From WHSW01 sp963821025 (lineage in GTDB: Bacteria; Actinomycetota; Thermoleophilia; Solirubrobacterales; 70-9): a stretch of 64,000 bases of DNA. The stretch spans positions 434,001 through 498,000 of the forward strand of contig CAWGCG010000005.1 in assembly GCA_963821025.1 (NCBI GenBank), written 5' to 3'. Below the pieces are notes generated by a model, which saw only the letters and a list, made by a program, of their open reading frames with translations, searched no databases and had not been told where the DNA came from. A program made the position numbers and the translations under genes. Shown here piece by piece: positions 1 to 8,417 of this stretch (position 1 is the stretch's first letter; each line of letters starts with the position of its first letter).

Positions 1-669
1 CGCTCAGGCACGGTCGAGCACGCCCGAGGCACGACCCGGGCCAGCGCCGTCCTGGTCTGCGCCGGAGCCTGGTCGGATCGGCTCGCGGTCGCCGCCGGGG
101 CCTCGGCGGACCCGCGGATCGTCCCCTTCCGCGGCGCCTACCTGCGGCTGCGGCCCGAGCGCGCCCATCTGGTCCGAGCCAGCGTCTACCCCGTCCCCGA
201 TCCCGAGCTGCCATTCCTCGGCGCCCACCTGACCCGCGGCCCCGACGGCGACGTGCTCCTCGGTCCCTCGGCGATGATGGTCGGAGCCCGTGACGCCTAC
301 CGGATCTCACGAATCCGAAGCGCCGACCTGCTGCAGACGCTCGCCTGGCCGGGCACCTGGCGTCTCCTGCGCCGCCACTGGCGGGCCGCGCTCACCGAGG
401 CGCGGACGGCATCGTCGAAGCGCGCGTTCGCGGCTGCCGGGAGCCGCCTGGTTCCCGAGCTCGGGCCCGCCGACGTTGTCGCCGGCCCGGCCGGGGTGCG
501 TGCGCAGGCGCTTTCGCGAGACGGGGAGCTGGTCGATGACTTCCTCGTCTCGACCGCCGAGCGGACGATGTTCGTGCGCAATGCTCCCTCTCCGGCCGCG
601 ACCTCGTCGCTGCCGCTGGCGAGGCTGATCGCCGACCGGCTTCGGCCGATGCTCGAGAGCGCGAACTGA
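1..669 (+). CDS. lhgO: L-2-hydroxyglutarate oxidase, C-terminal part (cut by window edge)
   Basis: The frame is open from the first base to a TGA at 667-669, giving the last 222 residues of an FAD-dependent oxidoreductase of the DAO fold. The pattern VCAGAWSDRLA near the left edge, then IVPFRGAYLRLRP and later ALSRDGELVDDF and RNAPSPAATSSLPLA, is what I know from LhgO/YgaF enzymes, which oxidise L-2-hydroxyglutarate to 2-oxoglutarate at the membrane. The FAD-binding GxGxxG segment lies outside the window. A related glycerol-3-phosphate or amino-acid oxidase is less likely. The next gene is convergent 14 bp away. Confidence 0.72.
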   Translation, partial: RSGTVEHARGTTRASAVLVCAGAWSDRLAVAAGASADPRIVPFRGAYLRLRPERAHLVRASVYPVPDPELPFLGAHLTRGPDGDVLLGPSAMMVGARDAYRISRIRSADLLQTLAWPGTWRLLRRHWRAALTEARTASSKRAFAAAGSRLVPELGPADVVAGPAGVRAQALSRDGELVDDFLVSTAERTMFVRNAPSPAATSSLPLARLIADRLRPMLESAN

Positions 670-683
670 GCCGATCGCGGGTT

Positions 684-1010
684 TCAGCCGCGATCGCCGT
701 TGACGTGAGAGATCAGCCGCTGCAGCGCCCGGATCTCCTCCCCGAGCGCCTTTCGGCCCGCTCTCGTGGCCGAGACCCAGGTCCGGGGCCGGCGCCCCTC
801 GAACCCCTTCTCGACCTCGACCAGACCAGCCTGCTCGAGCACCGAGATATGACGCGAGAGGTTGCCGTCGGTGAGCTCGAGCGCTTCGCGGAGGTGACCG
901 AACTCCGCCCGGCTCGCCTCGCTGAGGACCGCCAGGATCCCCAGCCGAACACGCTGATGCACGGTGTCGTCGAGGTGCAGCGTCGGAGGCGTCAGCGCCG
1001 CGCGCTTCAT
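684..1010 (-). CDS. winged-helix transcriptional regulator (ArsR/MarR-like, PF13601 type)
   Basis: A 108-residue protein made almost entirely of one winged helix: a recognition-helix region around residues 35-60 (TDGNLSRHISVLEQAGLVEVEK) and a wing with GRRPRTWVSATRAGR. There is no sensor domain and no metal-binding cysteine pair. Its ATG overlaps the TGA of the upstream membrane-protein gene (ATGA), so the two are co-translated. It probably represses its own operon through the paired CTTTG-N5-CAAAG sites upstream of the first gene. Small regulators of this kind paired with a membrane protein are common in Actinobacteria; the signal sensed is unknown. Confidence 0.8.
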   Translation of the reverse strand: MKRAALTPPTLHLDDTVHQRVRLGILAVLSEASRAEFGHLREALELTDGNLSRHISVLEQAGLVEVEKGFEGRRPRTWVSATRAGRKALGEEIRALQRLISHVNGDRG

Positions 1011-1603
1011 GCGCGCACGGCCCTGGCGCGCGCGCCCGGAGCGGCCCGAGCCCGCTCGCGGGCGCGGCCGACGATGCCGGCCGCGAGCAGCACAGCACCG
1101 ATCCCGAGGTTGATCCAGACGCCGGGCTCGCTCCCCAGGTCAACCGCTGTGAAGACGACAGCGAGGACGCCGACGGCGCCGGCGGCAAGGCCTTGGACCG
1201 GGTCTCGCGCGAGCCAGGCAAAGCCGGCCATCGCGATCGCAGAGACGACGCAAACCGCCACCGCGATGTCGTTGGCGTCGACAACCCGGTTGACGATCAC
1301 CAGCGCCGCGATCAGCGCCGCCAGCAGCGTCAGCGTTGAGTCCCAAGCGCGGCTCTCGATGCCGCAGGCGCGCTCGCGGCGGGTGAAATAGACGAAGATC
1401 GCGCCGGCGGCCCCAAGGAGGCCACCGACCCAGTACACGGTTGCGATCGCGTCGGAGGGCTCGATCGCGCCGAGGGCGCCGGCCCCGACCAAGAGGCCGC
1501 CCAGGACGACGTTCACGAACCAGCTCGAGCGCAAAGTCCGGCGAGCCCCCACCCGCGCCCGCTCGATCGCCTCCAGGGTTCGCTTCGCATCCTCTGGGTC
1601 CAT
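1007..1603 (-). CDS. six-helix integral membrane protein
   Basis: A 198-residue protein with a short basic cytoplasmic N-terminus (about residues 1-23) followed by six hydrophobic segments, starting near WFVNVVLGGLLVGAGAL and ending near LGIGAVLLAAGIVG, and a basic tail rich in Arg/Ala. I recognise no catalytic motif. The ATG at 1603 has an AGGAGAG Shine-Dalgarno 6 nt upstream. It is the first gene of a two-gene operon with the winged-helix regulator, so it is probably the regulated target. Function unknown. Confidence 0.8.
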   Translation of the reverse strand: MDPEDAKRTLEAIERARVGARRTLRSSWFVNVVLGGLLVGAGALGAIEPSDAIATVYWVGGLLGAAGAIFVYFTRRERACGIESRAWDSTLTLLAALIAALVIVNRVVDANDIAVAVCVVSAIAMAGFAWLARDPVQGLAAGAVGVLAVVFTAVDLGSEPGVWINLGIGAVLLAAGIVGRARERARAAPGARARAVRA

Positions 1604-1627
1604 CGGATCTCTCCTAACCGGGCCGTT

Positions 1628-1676
1628 GCTTTGTAACGCAAAGCCACCGTATCACAAAGACCTTTGCAAGACAAAG
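1628..1676 (-). promoter_or_regulatory. promoter with two CTTTG-N5-CAAAG operators
   Basis: Two perfect inverted repeats with the same design sit here: CTTTG-N5-CAAAG at 1629-1643 and at 1662-1676, with centres 33 bp apart, about three helical turns. On the minus strand a -35-like TTGTCT (1674-1669) and a -10-like TACGGT (1651-1646) are 17 bp apart, so one operator overlaps the -35 and the other lies just downstream of the -10. This is the layout of an autorepressed promoter, most simply bound by dimers of the winged-helix protein encoded by the second gene. Confidence 0.65.
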
Positions 1677-1734
1677 TGATTGCTCCGACGTTCGCGAAGA
1701 GGAAATGAGCCCCCTCGCCACGCCGATCGCGGGG

Positions 1735-2706
1735 CTAGCCGTCTGAGGAGCGACGAGCCTGCGCCTGGCTCCTGGCGGCGAGCTCGCCGACGAAGCTCGG
1801 ATGCGCCGGGCTCCAGCCGAGCTCGCGCTTGGCCTTTGCGTTCGACGCCCCCCGGACGTCGGTCATCATCACCACCACGCCCTCACCGCCGACGATCCGT
1901 CCGAGCCAGCGCGGAACCCGGAGCGGCGGCTTCGCGCCAACCGCCGCCGCCAGCGCCGGGAGCCAGCGCGCGATCGCCACCGGCTCGTCATCGACGATGT
2001 TGTAGATGCCCGGAGCGCCCCGCTCGAGGGCCGCGACTGCGGCGGCCGCCGCATCGGAAACCTCGACGAACGACCAGACGCCGGCCCCGTCGCCGACCAG
2101 CGGCAGCTTGCGGGCGCGGACCAGCTTCACCTGATCGCCGGCCGGGCTCAGCGCCAGCGAGGTCCCGGGACCATGAAAGAACCCGTAGCGCAGAACGAGG
2201 CCCTCGGTGAAGCTCGCCTCCCCGACCGCGCGCTCCAGCCGCTTGATCGCCGCCAGGGTCTCGCGAAACGGCTTCGGCGTATCCGTGTCGAGCGGGTCGT
2301 CCTCGGTCTTGACCAATCCGCCGACGCGGGCGTAGGGCCACCCGACGAAGCTCTGGGCGACGAACCTGCCGACCGCGGCCGCCTTCGCCGCGGCCAGCAG
2401 ATTGTCGGTGCCCTCGGTTCGCAGCCGGTTGGTGAGCGCGAAGTCGCGGTCGAGGCGGCGCGGGTTGACGCCCTCGATCGCGGTCATCTGGTGGACGATC
2501 GCCTCGGGCTCGGCCTCGATGACGACGCGGCCGACTGCCTCGCGGTCGAGCGCATCGGCGACTGCGGCGCGGGCGCCGAGCGACTCGATCAGGCCTCGCT
2601 TCGATTCGCGGCGGGTGAGCCCGGTGACCTGGTGGCCGGCAGCGCGCAGCTGCTCGAGCAGCGGCCTTCCGATCGCTCCGGTTGCGCCAGCGACGAAGAC
2701 TCGCAT
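1735..2706 (-). CDS. NAD(P)-dependent epimerase/dehydratase-like protein (atypical SDR)
   Basis: A 323-residue Rossmann protein that opens with a dinucleotide-binding GATGAIG at residues 7-13. The acidic residue after beta-2 is missing (TRRESKR instead), which favours NADP over NAD. The usual YxxxK catalytic pair is not apparent (SFVGWPYARVGG), so it belongs with atypical SDRs. FFHGPGTSL and YNIVDDEPVAIARWLPALA are typical of the NAD-dependent epimerase family. The C-terminal MTDVRGASNAKAKRELGW is also seen in that family. It lies 13 bp after the acyl-CoA dehydrogenase gene on the same strand. Substrate unknown. Confidence 0.75.
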   Translation of the reverse strand: MRVFVAGATGAIGRPLLEQLRAAGHQVTGLTRRESKRGLIESLGARAAVADALDREAVGRVVIEAEPEAIVHQMTAIEGVNPRRLDRDFALTNRLRTEGTDNLLAAAKAAAVGRFVAQSFVGWPYARVGGLVKTEDDPLDTDTPKPFRETLAAIKRLERAVGEASFTEGLVLRYGFFHGPGTSLALSPAGDQVKLVRARKLPLVGDGAGVWSFVEVSDAAAAAVAALERGAPGIYNIVDDEPVAIARWLPALAAAVGAKPPLRVPRWLGRIVGGEGVVVMMTDVRGASNAKAKRELGWSPAHPSFVGELAARSQAQARRSSDG

Positions 2707-2719
2707 CGGCTCCGGCCGC

Positions 2720-3880
2720 TCAGAGCCCGTAGGTCTTCGAGATGATCTCGCGCTGGATCTCGTTGGTGCCGCCGTAGATCGACATCACCAGACTTCCGCG
2801 CACGTGGCGCTCCATGTCGTACTCGGTCGCATAGCCGTAGCCGCCCATCATCTGCATCCCCTCGAGCGCCGTCTGCTTCGCCACCTCGGTCGCCTTCAGC
2901 TTCGCCATCGAGGCCTCGCGCGGGAGCAGCTGGTCGGGATCGGCGTCGACCTTGCGGGCGACGTCGTAGACGAGCAGCCGGGCGCACTCGAGCTCGGTCG
3001 CGAGATCGGCGATCCTGTGCTTGAGCACCTGGAACGAGCCGATCGGGCGCCCGAACTGCTTGCGCTCCTTGATGTAGGCGAGCACGTCGTCGAAGGCCCG
3101 CTGGGCGAGCCCGAGCGCGCTCGCCGCCAGGATCAGGCGCTCGACGTTGAGTCCCGCCATCAGCTGCATCCAGCCGCCGTCGACCCGGCCGACCACGCGC
3201 TCGGCGGAGACGTGACAGTCGGTGAGGAAGACGTCGTTCACCTCCCTGCCCCCCATCGTCTCGATTCCGCGGATCTCGATCCCCTCGGCGTCGGTCGGGA
3301 CCGAGAGCATGCTCAGGCCCTCATGCTTGGACCCCGACGGGTCGGTGCGCGCGATCACCAGGATGTGGTCGGCGATGTGGGCGGCCGAGATCCAGGTCTT
3401 CTGGCCGTTGAGGACGAAGTCGCCATTGTGGCGCTCGGCGCGACAGGAGAGATTGCCGACGTCCGAGCCGGCCTCGGGCTCCGACATCGCGATCGCCTCC
3501 ACCCGCCCGCGGGTGATCCCGCCGAGGATCTCGGCCTTCTGCTCGTCGCTGCCGAAGCGCTCGTAGGCGCCGGCGACGATCAGGCTGACCCCGTAGCCCG
3601 AGATCGGGACCAGGCCCCGCATCGTCTCCTCGAGGAAGATGCAGGCGTCGACGAGCCCGCCGCCCGAGCCCCCGTAGGACTCGTCGATCGAGACCCCGAG
3701 CCAGCCGAGCTCGGCGAGCTGCTCGTAGAGCTGTCGGTTGTGGAGCTCGGTGTAGCCCTGGGTGAGTCGCTCGCGCTGCTCCTTGGTGCCGAGCTCGCGC
3801 TCGCAAAAGTCGCGGATCGCGGCGCGGAAGTCTCGCTGCTCGTCGGTGAGCCCGGTGGTGTCGGTCGTGATCGTGCTCAA
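2720..3880 (-). CDS. acyl-CoA dehydrogenase
   Basis: A 386-residue, full-length acyl-CoA dehydrogenase: alpha-helical N-terminus (LTDEQRDFRAAIRDFCERE), the FAD/substrate signature AMSEPEAGSD near residue 130, the FAD-site WISAAH, and the C-terminal YGGTNEIQREI where the Glu (about residue 374) is the catalytic base position in the family. It oxidises an acyl-CoA thioester at the alpha-beta bond in the cytoplasm and passes electrons to ETF. It is divergent from a second, larger acyl-CoA dehydrogenase, so this is a beta-oxidation locus. The chain length preferred cannot be read from the sequence. Confidence 0.9.
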   Translation of the reverse strand: MSTITTDTTGLTDEQRDFRAAIRDFCERELGTKEQRERLTQGYTELHNRQLYEQLAELGWLGVSIDESYGGSGGGLVDACIFLEETMRGLVPISGYGVSLIVAGAYERFGSDEQKAEILGGITRGRVEAIAMSEPEAGSDVGNLSCRAERHNGDFVLNGQKTWISAAHIADHILVIARTDPSGSKHEGLSMLSVPTDAEGIEIRGIETMGGREVNDVFLTDCHVSAERVVGRVDGGWMQLMAGLNVERLILAASALGLAQRAFDDVLAYIKERKQFGRPIGSFQVLKHRIADLATELECARLLVYDVARKVDADPDQLLPREASMAKLKATEVAKQTALEGMQMMGGYGYATEYDMERHVRGSLVMSIYGGTNEIQREIISKTYGL

Positions 3881-4106
3881 GCTCGCTGCTCCTTGGAAGC
3901 CGGTTCGAATTCGATTGGAAGCGATGTCAGTGCGTTGGCCCAGTTTGAACGCAAGCGCTGCGCGGCGACGGCGAGACGGCTGGCCCGCATCCGGCCGGTC
4001 GGCCCGGTTCCGTCGCGCTCAGCCCTGGCCCCCGGTAGACGTGCCCTTCGGACATGGCACTGAGTATCGCGACTGCCGAACCGGCGCACTGGGTAGCCTG
4101 GGCCCG

Positions 4107-5864
4107 GTGGAGGCAGCGACCGTGGCGCAACTGGAGGACCGGCCCGAAAGCCAGGTCTCCTCGTTCACGAAGTCGCTGTTCCTCGGCGAGATCCACGAGG
4201 AGATGGTCTTTCCCTGGCCCTCCCCGGACCCCGACGAGCAGGAGCGAATTCGCTCGTTGAACCGCTCCGCCCGCGAGATCGGTGCACGCATGGACCACCG
4301 CCAGATCGAGGAGAAGCGCTGGCTCGGCGATCGGGTGATCCGAGAGCTCGGCGACGCCGGCCTCTGCGGCCTCTACGTCGACGAGCGCTACGGCGGCCAG
4401 GGGCTCTCGCAAACCGGCTACGCGCGCGTATTCGAGACCTTCGCCCAGATCGACGCGACGCTCTCGATCGTGCTCGGGGTGCACCAGTCGATCGGCTTCA
4501 AGGGCATTCACATGTTCGGCACCGAGGCTCAGAAGGAGCGCTGGTTGCCCGAGCTCGCCGCCGGGCGCAAGCTCGCCGGGTTCGCGCTCACCGAGCCCGA
4601 GGCCGGCTCGGACGCCTATGAGATCAAGTCGCGGGCCGTGCTCCAGCCCGACGGCTCCTGGGTGCTCAACGGCGCCAAGCGCTACATCGGCAACGGCTCC
4701 AAGGGCGACGTGTTCACGGCCTTCGCCCGCTGCGAGGTCGACGGCAGGGACCGCCACATCGCGTTGGTCCTGGAGAAGGGCATGAAGGGGTTCGAGGTCG
4801 GCGAGCGCTACGACACGATGGGCCTGCGCGGCAACGACCTGCGCCGCCTGTACTTCAACGACGTCAAGGTGCCGGCCGAGAACGTGCTCGGCGAGCCCGG
4901 CGACGGCTTCCGGGTGGCGATGCAGGTGCTCAACAACGGGCGGATCGGGCTCGGCACCGGCTCGGTCGGGGCGACCAAGCGCGTCCTCGACCTGGCGATC
5001 GACCAGGTCAAGGAGCGCCGCCAGTTCGACCGCGCGCTCGCCGATTTCGAGCTGGTCCAGGACAAGATCGGATGGATGGTCGCCAACCTGTTCGGGCTCG
5101 AGTCCTCGTGCTATCTGACCTGCGGCCTGGTGGACCGGGGGGTCGAGGACTACTCGCTCGAGTCGGCGATCTGCAAGGTCGCCGGCACCGAGTTCCTCTG
5201 GTACGCCGCCAACCGGGCGATGCAGCTGCGCGGGGGCGAGGGCTACATGCGGACCGACCCCTACGAGAAGATCCTGCGCGACATCCGCATCTTCCCGATC
5301 TTCGAGGGAGCAAACGATGTGATGCGCGCCTTCGTCGCGCTCTCGGGGATGAAACCGGTGGGCGAGAAGCTCTCCGGCCTGGGCGAGATCGGCCTCGGCG
5401 ACCCGATCGGCTCGCTCGGGGTGCTGGTCGACTACGTCGGCGGGCGGATCCGCAGCCAGGTGCGGCCCGAGCGGATCAGCCAGGCTCATCCGGAGCTCGA
5501 GCGACACTCCGAGGCGGTCTCCGAACAGGTCAAGCAGCTGCGCTCGATCTCGGAGTCGTTGTTGCGGACGCACAAGCAGGAGATCGTCGACCGCCAGTTC
5601 CAACAAAAGCGGCTCTCGGCGGCGATTTCCGACATCTACGCCCAGATCGCGGTCCTCTCCCGGGTGACCAGCATCTTCGAGGACCACGGCGTCGAGCCCT
5701 CCGGGCAGGAGCGCTACATCGCCGACACCTTCTGCACGCGGGCGGCGGGTCGCGTCCAGCAGTGCTTCGACCAGATCGACGACAACGACGACGAGCGGAT
5801 GACCGCGATCGCCAAGCTCGCCTATAGGCGCGGCGAGTACGGCTACGCGCTGTTCGAGGACTGA
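4107..5864 (+). CDS. acyl-CoA dehydrogenase, VLCAD/ACAD9-like long form
   Basis: I place the start at the GTG at 4107, which has a TAGCCT box 7 nt upstream and no Shine-Dalgarno; the open frame continues further upstream but that part has no homology-like content. The 585-residue product has the dehydrogenase core (ALTEPEAGSDAYEI, NGAKRYIGNGS, LRGGEGYMRTDPYEK) and the catalytic-Glu motif FEGANDVMRAF. About 170 residues of helical C-terminal extension follow, as in very-long-chain enzymes. The family acts on long acyl-CoAs with ETF as acceptor. The lipoprotein gene that follows begins 3 bp after its stop. Confidence 0.88.
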   Translation: MEAATVAQLEDRPESQVSSFTKSLFLGEIHEEMVFPWPSPDPDEQERIRSLNRSAREIGARMDHRQIEEKRWLGDRVIRELGDAGLCGLYVDERYGGQGLSQTGYARVFETFAQIDATLSIVLGVHQSIGFKGIHMFGTEAQKERWLPELAAGRKLAGFALTEPEAGSDAYEIKSRAVLQPDGSWVLNGAKRYIGNGSKGDVFTAFARCEVDGRDRHIALVLEKGMKGFEVGERYDTMGLRGNDLRRLYFNDVKVPAENVLGEPGDGFRVAMQVLNNGRIGLGTGSVGATKRVLDLAIDQVKERRQFDRALADFELVQDKIGWMVANLFGLESSCYLTCGLVDRGVEDYSLESAICKVAGTEFLWYAANRAMQLRGGEGYMRTDPYEKILRDIRIFPIFEGANDVMRAFVALSGMKPVGEKLSGLGEIGLGDPIGSLGVLVDYVGGRIRSQVRPERISQAHPELERHSEAVSEQVKQLRSISESLLRTHKQEIVDRQFQQKRLSAAISDIYAQIAVLSRVTSIFEDHGVEPSGQERYIADTFCTRAAGRVQQCFDQIDDNDDERMTAIAKLAYRRGEYGYALFED

Positions 5865-5867
5865 GCG

Positions 5868-6206
5868 ATGGCTCGCCTGCTGCGCTCGGCGGCGTTCGCC
5901 GGGGTCGCTGTTCTGATCGCCGCCGGCTGCGGCGGCGAGGAGAGCGCATCGACCTCGACCGCGACGACGTCCGAGCTGGCGAAGCCGGATGAGATCTACA
6001 ACGCCTGCCTGGAGCAGCTCGCCGACACCTCTGTGACGCCGAGCGCCGCCCAGACCACCTGCTCACAGGCGCGGGCGCTGTTCGCACAGTGCACGATCGA
6101 GGCGAACGGGCTGGGCGCGCAGGCGCGGCGAGACGAGGCCCTCGCCAAGTGTCAGCACCAGGCCGACAAGGCGCTTGCCGGGCTCGCCGACGCGGTGCCG
6201 GAGTAG
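5868..6206 (+). CDS. small predicted lipoprotein
   Basis: A 112-residue protein with a type II signal peptide: MARLLRSAAFAGVAVLIAAG then Cys20, the expected lipidation site. A Ser/Thr-rich linker follows, then a helical domain with four further cysteines (NACLEQ, TTCSQ, AQCTIE, AKCQH) that could form two disulfides outside the membrane. It starts 3 bp after the acyl-CoA dehydrogenase stop and is probably co-transcribed. No family recognised. Confidence 0.75.
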   Translation: MARLLRSAAFAGVAVLIAAGCGGEESASTSTATTSELAKPDEIYNACLEQLADTSVTPSAAQTTCSQARALFAQCTIEANGLGAQARRDEALAKCQHQADKALAGLADAVPE

Positions 6207-6223
6207 CCGACCGGCCGGCCCGC

Positions 6224-6814
6224 CTAGGGCGGTGAGTGGCGACGACGCTCGCGCAGGGCGGCGACGGCGCGCCCGATCGACCCCCAGAGCGCGACCGCGA
6301 TCGCAAGGCCGCCCAGCAGCAGGACGACCGCGATCACCGCGGCGATCTCGGGCTGTTCGAGCGAAAACGCGACTACACCGAAGACGAGCCCGTCCTCGGT
6401 CAGGCTGGCGAGCACGTTCGAGACCGGCTCCGGCGAGGCGTTGATGCCGAGGCGGATGCTCGCCTTGACCCCGTGGCTGACCAGCGCGAGCGCTCCGGTG
6501 CCGGTGCCGGCGAACGCCTCGTCGAGGCCGTCGAGCCCCTCGTCGCCGGCGAACTCGAGCCCGATCAGGGCACCGACGGCCGGTCGAATCGCCGTATGGA
6601 TCGTGTCCCAGGCGGTGTCCAGGTATGCAACCTTGTCAGTGAAGAACTCGATTACGAACATCGCTCCGGCGACGATCAGCACCGGCGTCTCGGTGAGCTG
6701 ATCCGGGACCTCGCCGAGGCCGGCCCGCCCGAGCAGCCCCAGCGTGAGCACGGTCAGATACGCGTTCACGCCGGAGGCCCAGCCCGCGCTCAGCAGGCTC
6801 GGCAGCAGGTCCAC
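6224..6814 (-). CDS. DUF4126 family membrane protein
   Basis: A 196-residue integral membrane protein. The N-terminus LLSAGWASGVNAYLTVLTLGLLG and the following VIEFFTDKVAYLDTAWDTIHT with IRPAVGALIG are the hallmarks I know for DUF4126; about five hydrophobic segments are visible and the tail is basic (ALRERRRH). Function in the family is unknown. It is co-oriented with the thiolase gene upstream (15 bp apart) and convergent with the small lipoprotein gene. Confidence 0.85.
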   Translation of the reverse strand: MDLLPSLLSAGWASGVNAYLTVLTLGLLGRAGLGEVPDQLTETPVLIVAGAMFVIEFFTDKVAYLDTAWDTIHTAIRPAVGALIGLEFAGDEGLDGLDEAFAGTGTGALALVSHGVKASIRLGINASPEPVSNVLASLTEDGLVFGVVAFSLEQPEIAAVIAVVLLLGGLAIAVALWGSIGRAVAALRERRRHSPP

Positions 6815-6829
6815 GAGGTGGGCCCTGCG

Positions 6830-7990
6830 CTAGCCGACCCGCTCGACGATCATCGCCTCTCCCTGGCCGCCGGCGACGCACATCGTCTCGAGCCCGACCG
6901 CGTGATCGTCGGTTTCCATCACGTTGAGCAGCGTGGTCATGATCCGGGCGCCCGTCATCCCGAACGGGTGCCCGAGGGCGATCGCACCGCCGTGGGTGTT
7001 GAGCTTCTCGAGGGGGATCTCGGACTCGTCCATGATCGGGATCACCTGCGCGGCGAAGGCCTCGTTGAGCTCGACCACGTCGATGTCGTCGATCGTCATC
7101 CCGGTGCGCTCGAGCACCTTCTTGATCGCGCCGATCGGGGCGACGCCCATGTACTCGGGCTCGAGCCCCCAGGTCGCGGCGCTGACCAGCCGCACCTTCG
7201 GCGTCAGGCCCAGCTCCTCGGCCTTCGCGTCGGACATCACCAGGACCGCAGCGGCGCCGTCGTTGAGAGGACACGAGTTGCCCGCGGTGACCCCGCCCTC
7301 ACCGAAGGCCTCGGGCAACTCGGCAAGCTTCTCCAGGGTCGAGGTCGGACGGGGGCCGTCGTCCTTGGCGATCTCGTTGCCATCGTGATCGGCCACCGGG
7401 ACGATCTCGCGGTCGAAGAACCCGTCCTCCTGCGATGCGACGGCGAGCTCTTGAGAGCGCTGCGCATACTTGTCCATGTCGGCGCGGGAGACCTCGTAGC
7501 GCTTGGCGACGTTGACCGCGGTCAGGCCCATGTCGATGTAGGCGTTGGGCTGCCCGTTATCGCCGATCAGGTTCTGGTTGCGATCGGCGACTCCGGCGGG
7601 CTCGGTGCGCTCGTTGAAGCGGCTGACGAACTCGACCCCGGCGGCGACGTAGGCGTCGCCCTCACCGGCCTTGACCGCGTTGGCGGCGTGGCGGATCGCG
7701 TCGAGTGAGGAGGCGCAATAGCGCGAGATCGTCGTCCCGGTCACTGTCTGCGGGAGCTGCTCGGAGAGCAGGGTGATGATCCGCGCGATGTTGAACGCCT
7801 GCAGGCCCTGGGGCATGCCGCACCCGCAGTAGACGTCCTCGATCAGCTCCGGTGAGACCTCCGGGTTTCGCTCGAGCAGCTTGTCGACGACGAAGGTCGC
7901 GGTCTCCTCGGGGCGCAGCTGGGCGAGCGATCCCTTGAACGCACGGCCGATCGGCGTCCGGGCGGCATCGACGATCACGGCTTCGGGCAT
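6830..7990 (-). CDS. acetyl-CoA acyltransferase (thiolase)
   Basis: A 386-residue thiolase, full length. The acylated nucleophile is Cys92 in ISRYCASSLDAI; GGAIALGHPFG carries the conserved His and ETMCVAGGQGEAM the second catalytic Cys. The enzyme cleaves 3-ketoacyl-CoA with CoA, the last step of beta-oxidation, which fits the two acyl-CoA dehydrogenases nearby. The ATG at 7990 is chosen because of AAGGAG 10 nt upstream and because it begins with the canonical PEAVIVDAARTPIG. A biosynthetic direction cannot be excluded. Confidence 0.92.
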   Translation of the reverse strand: MPEAVIVDAARTPIGRAFKGSLAQLRPEETATFVVDKLLERNPEVSPELIEDVYCGCGMPQGLQAFNIARIITLLSEQLPQTVTGTTISRYCASSLDAIRHAANAVKAGEGDAYVAAGVEFVSRFNERTEPAGVADRNQNLIGDNGQPNAYIDMGLTAVNVAKRYEVSRADMDKYAQRSQELAVASQEDGFFDREIVPVADHDGNEIAKDDGPRPTSTLEKLAELPEAFGEGGVTAGNSCPLNDGAAAVLVMSDAKAEELGLTPKVRLVSAATWGLEPEYMGVAPIGAIKKVLERTGMTIDDIDVVELNEAFAAQVIPIMDESEIPLEKLNTHGGAIALGHPFGMTGARIMTTLLNVMETDDHAVGLETMCVAGGQGEAMIVERVG

Positions 7991-8047
7991 CTGGGCGCGG
8001 CTCCTTGGATCGGGTTCGGTCGGGCTGGTGATGGTAATGATGTCGGC

Positions 8048-8407
8048 ATGGGCGACGAGGCAGCCACCGGGTCGGCGCTCGACCCCGAGCGCGCCGCCGA
8101 GCTGATCGCCGCCGGAGCCGAGCTGGTCGACGTGCGGCGCCCGTACGAGTGGGAGGGCGGACGGCTTCCGGGAGCGCGCAACATCGAGATGAACGAGCTC
8201 AGCGCCGCCGTGGAGACGATCCCTCGCGATCGGCCGGTGCTCTTTTACTGCCGCAGCGGCAATCGCTCGGAGATGGCCGCGCAGGCGTTCGGCGAGGCCG
8301 GGTATGACGCTCACAGCCTCGCCGGCGGGATCGCCGCCTGGGCCGAGCAGGGGCGACGGCTGGAGCCCGACGGCGGCGAGGTCAGGGCTCCGCTGCCCCC
8401 CGCCTAG
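8048..8407 (+). CDS. single-domain rhodanese (sulfurtransferase)
   Basis: A 119-residue cytoplasmic protein consisting of one rhodanese domain: LVDVRRPYEWEGGRLPGARNI, then the active-site loop CRSGNRS with persulfide-forming Cys68, and LAGGIAAWAEQG at the end. Single-domain rhodaneses carry sulfane sulfur. The gene is divergent from the thiolase with 57 bp between starts; a TAATGA box lies 7 nt before the ATG and there is no Shine-Dalgarno. Confidence 0.9.
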   Translation: MGDEAATGSALDPERAAELIAAGAELVDVRRPYEWEGGRLPGARNIEMNELSAAVETIPRDRPVLFYCRSGNRSEMAAQAFGEAGYDAHSLAGGIAAWAEQGRRLEPDGGEVRAPLPPA

Positions 8408-8417
8408 GTCGCCGGCC

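Noticed and set aside
1735..2706. Candidate third enzyme (CerR) for the ceramide pathway
   Set aside because: It lacks the YxxxK pair and is not linked to the spt-like locus; the 54470 epimerase is a better but still unproven candidate.
3927..5687. Long open frame antisense to the large acyl-CoA dehydrogenase
   Set aside because: It is a mirror of a highly conserved enzyme gene in GC-rich DNA; its translation is low-complexity Asp/Leu/Val/Arg sequence with no family motif.
7205..7230. Core-like CTCCTCGGCCTTCGCGTCGG in the thiolase gene
   Set aside because: It has an extra base in the core and no paired arms, and the encoded residues (SDAKAEELG) are ordinary thiolase sequence.
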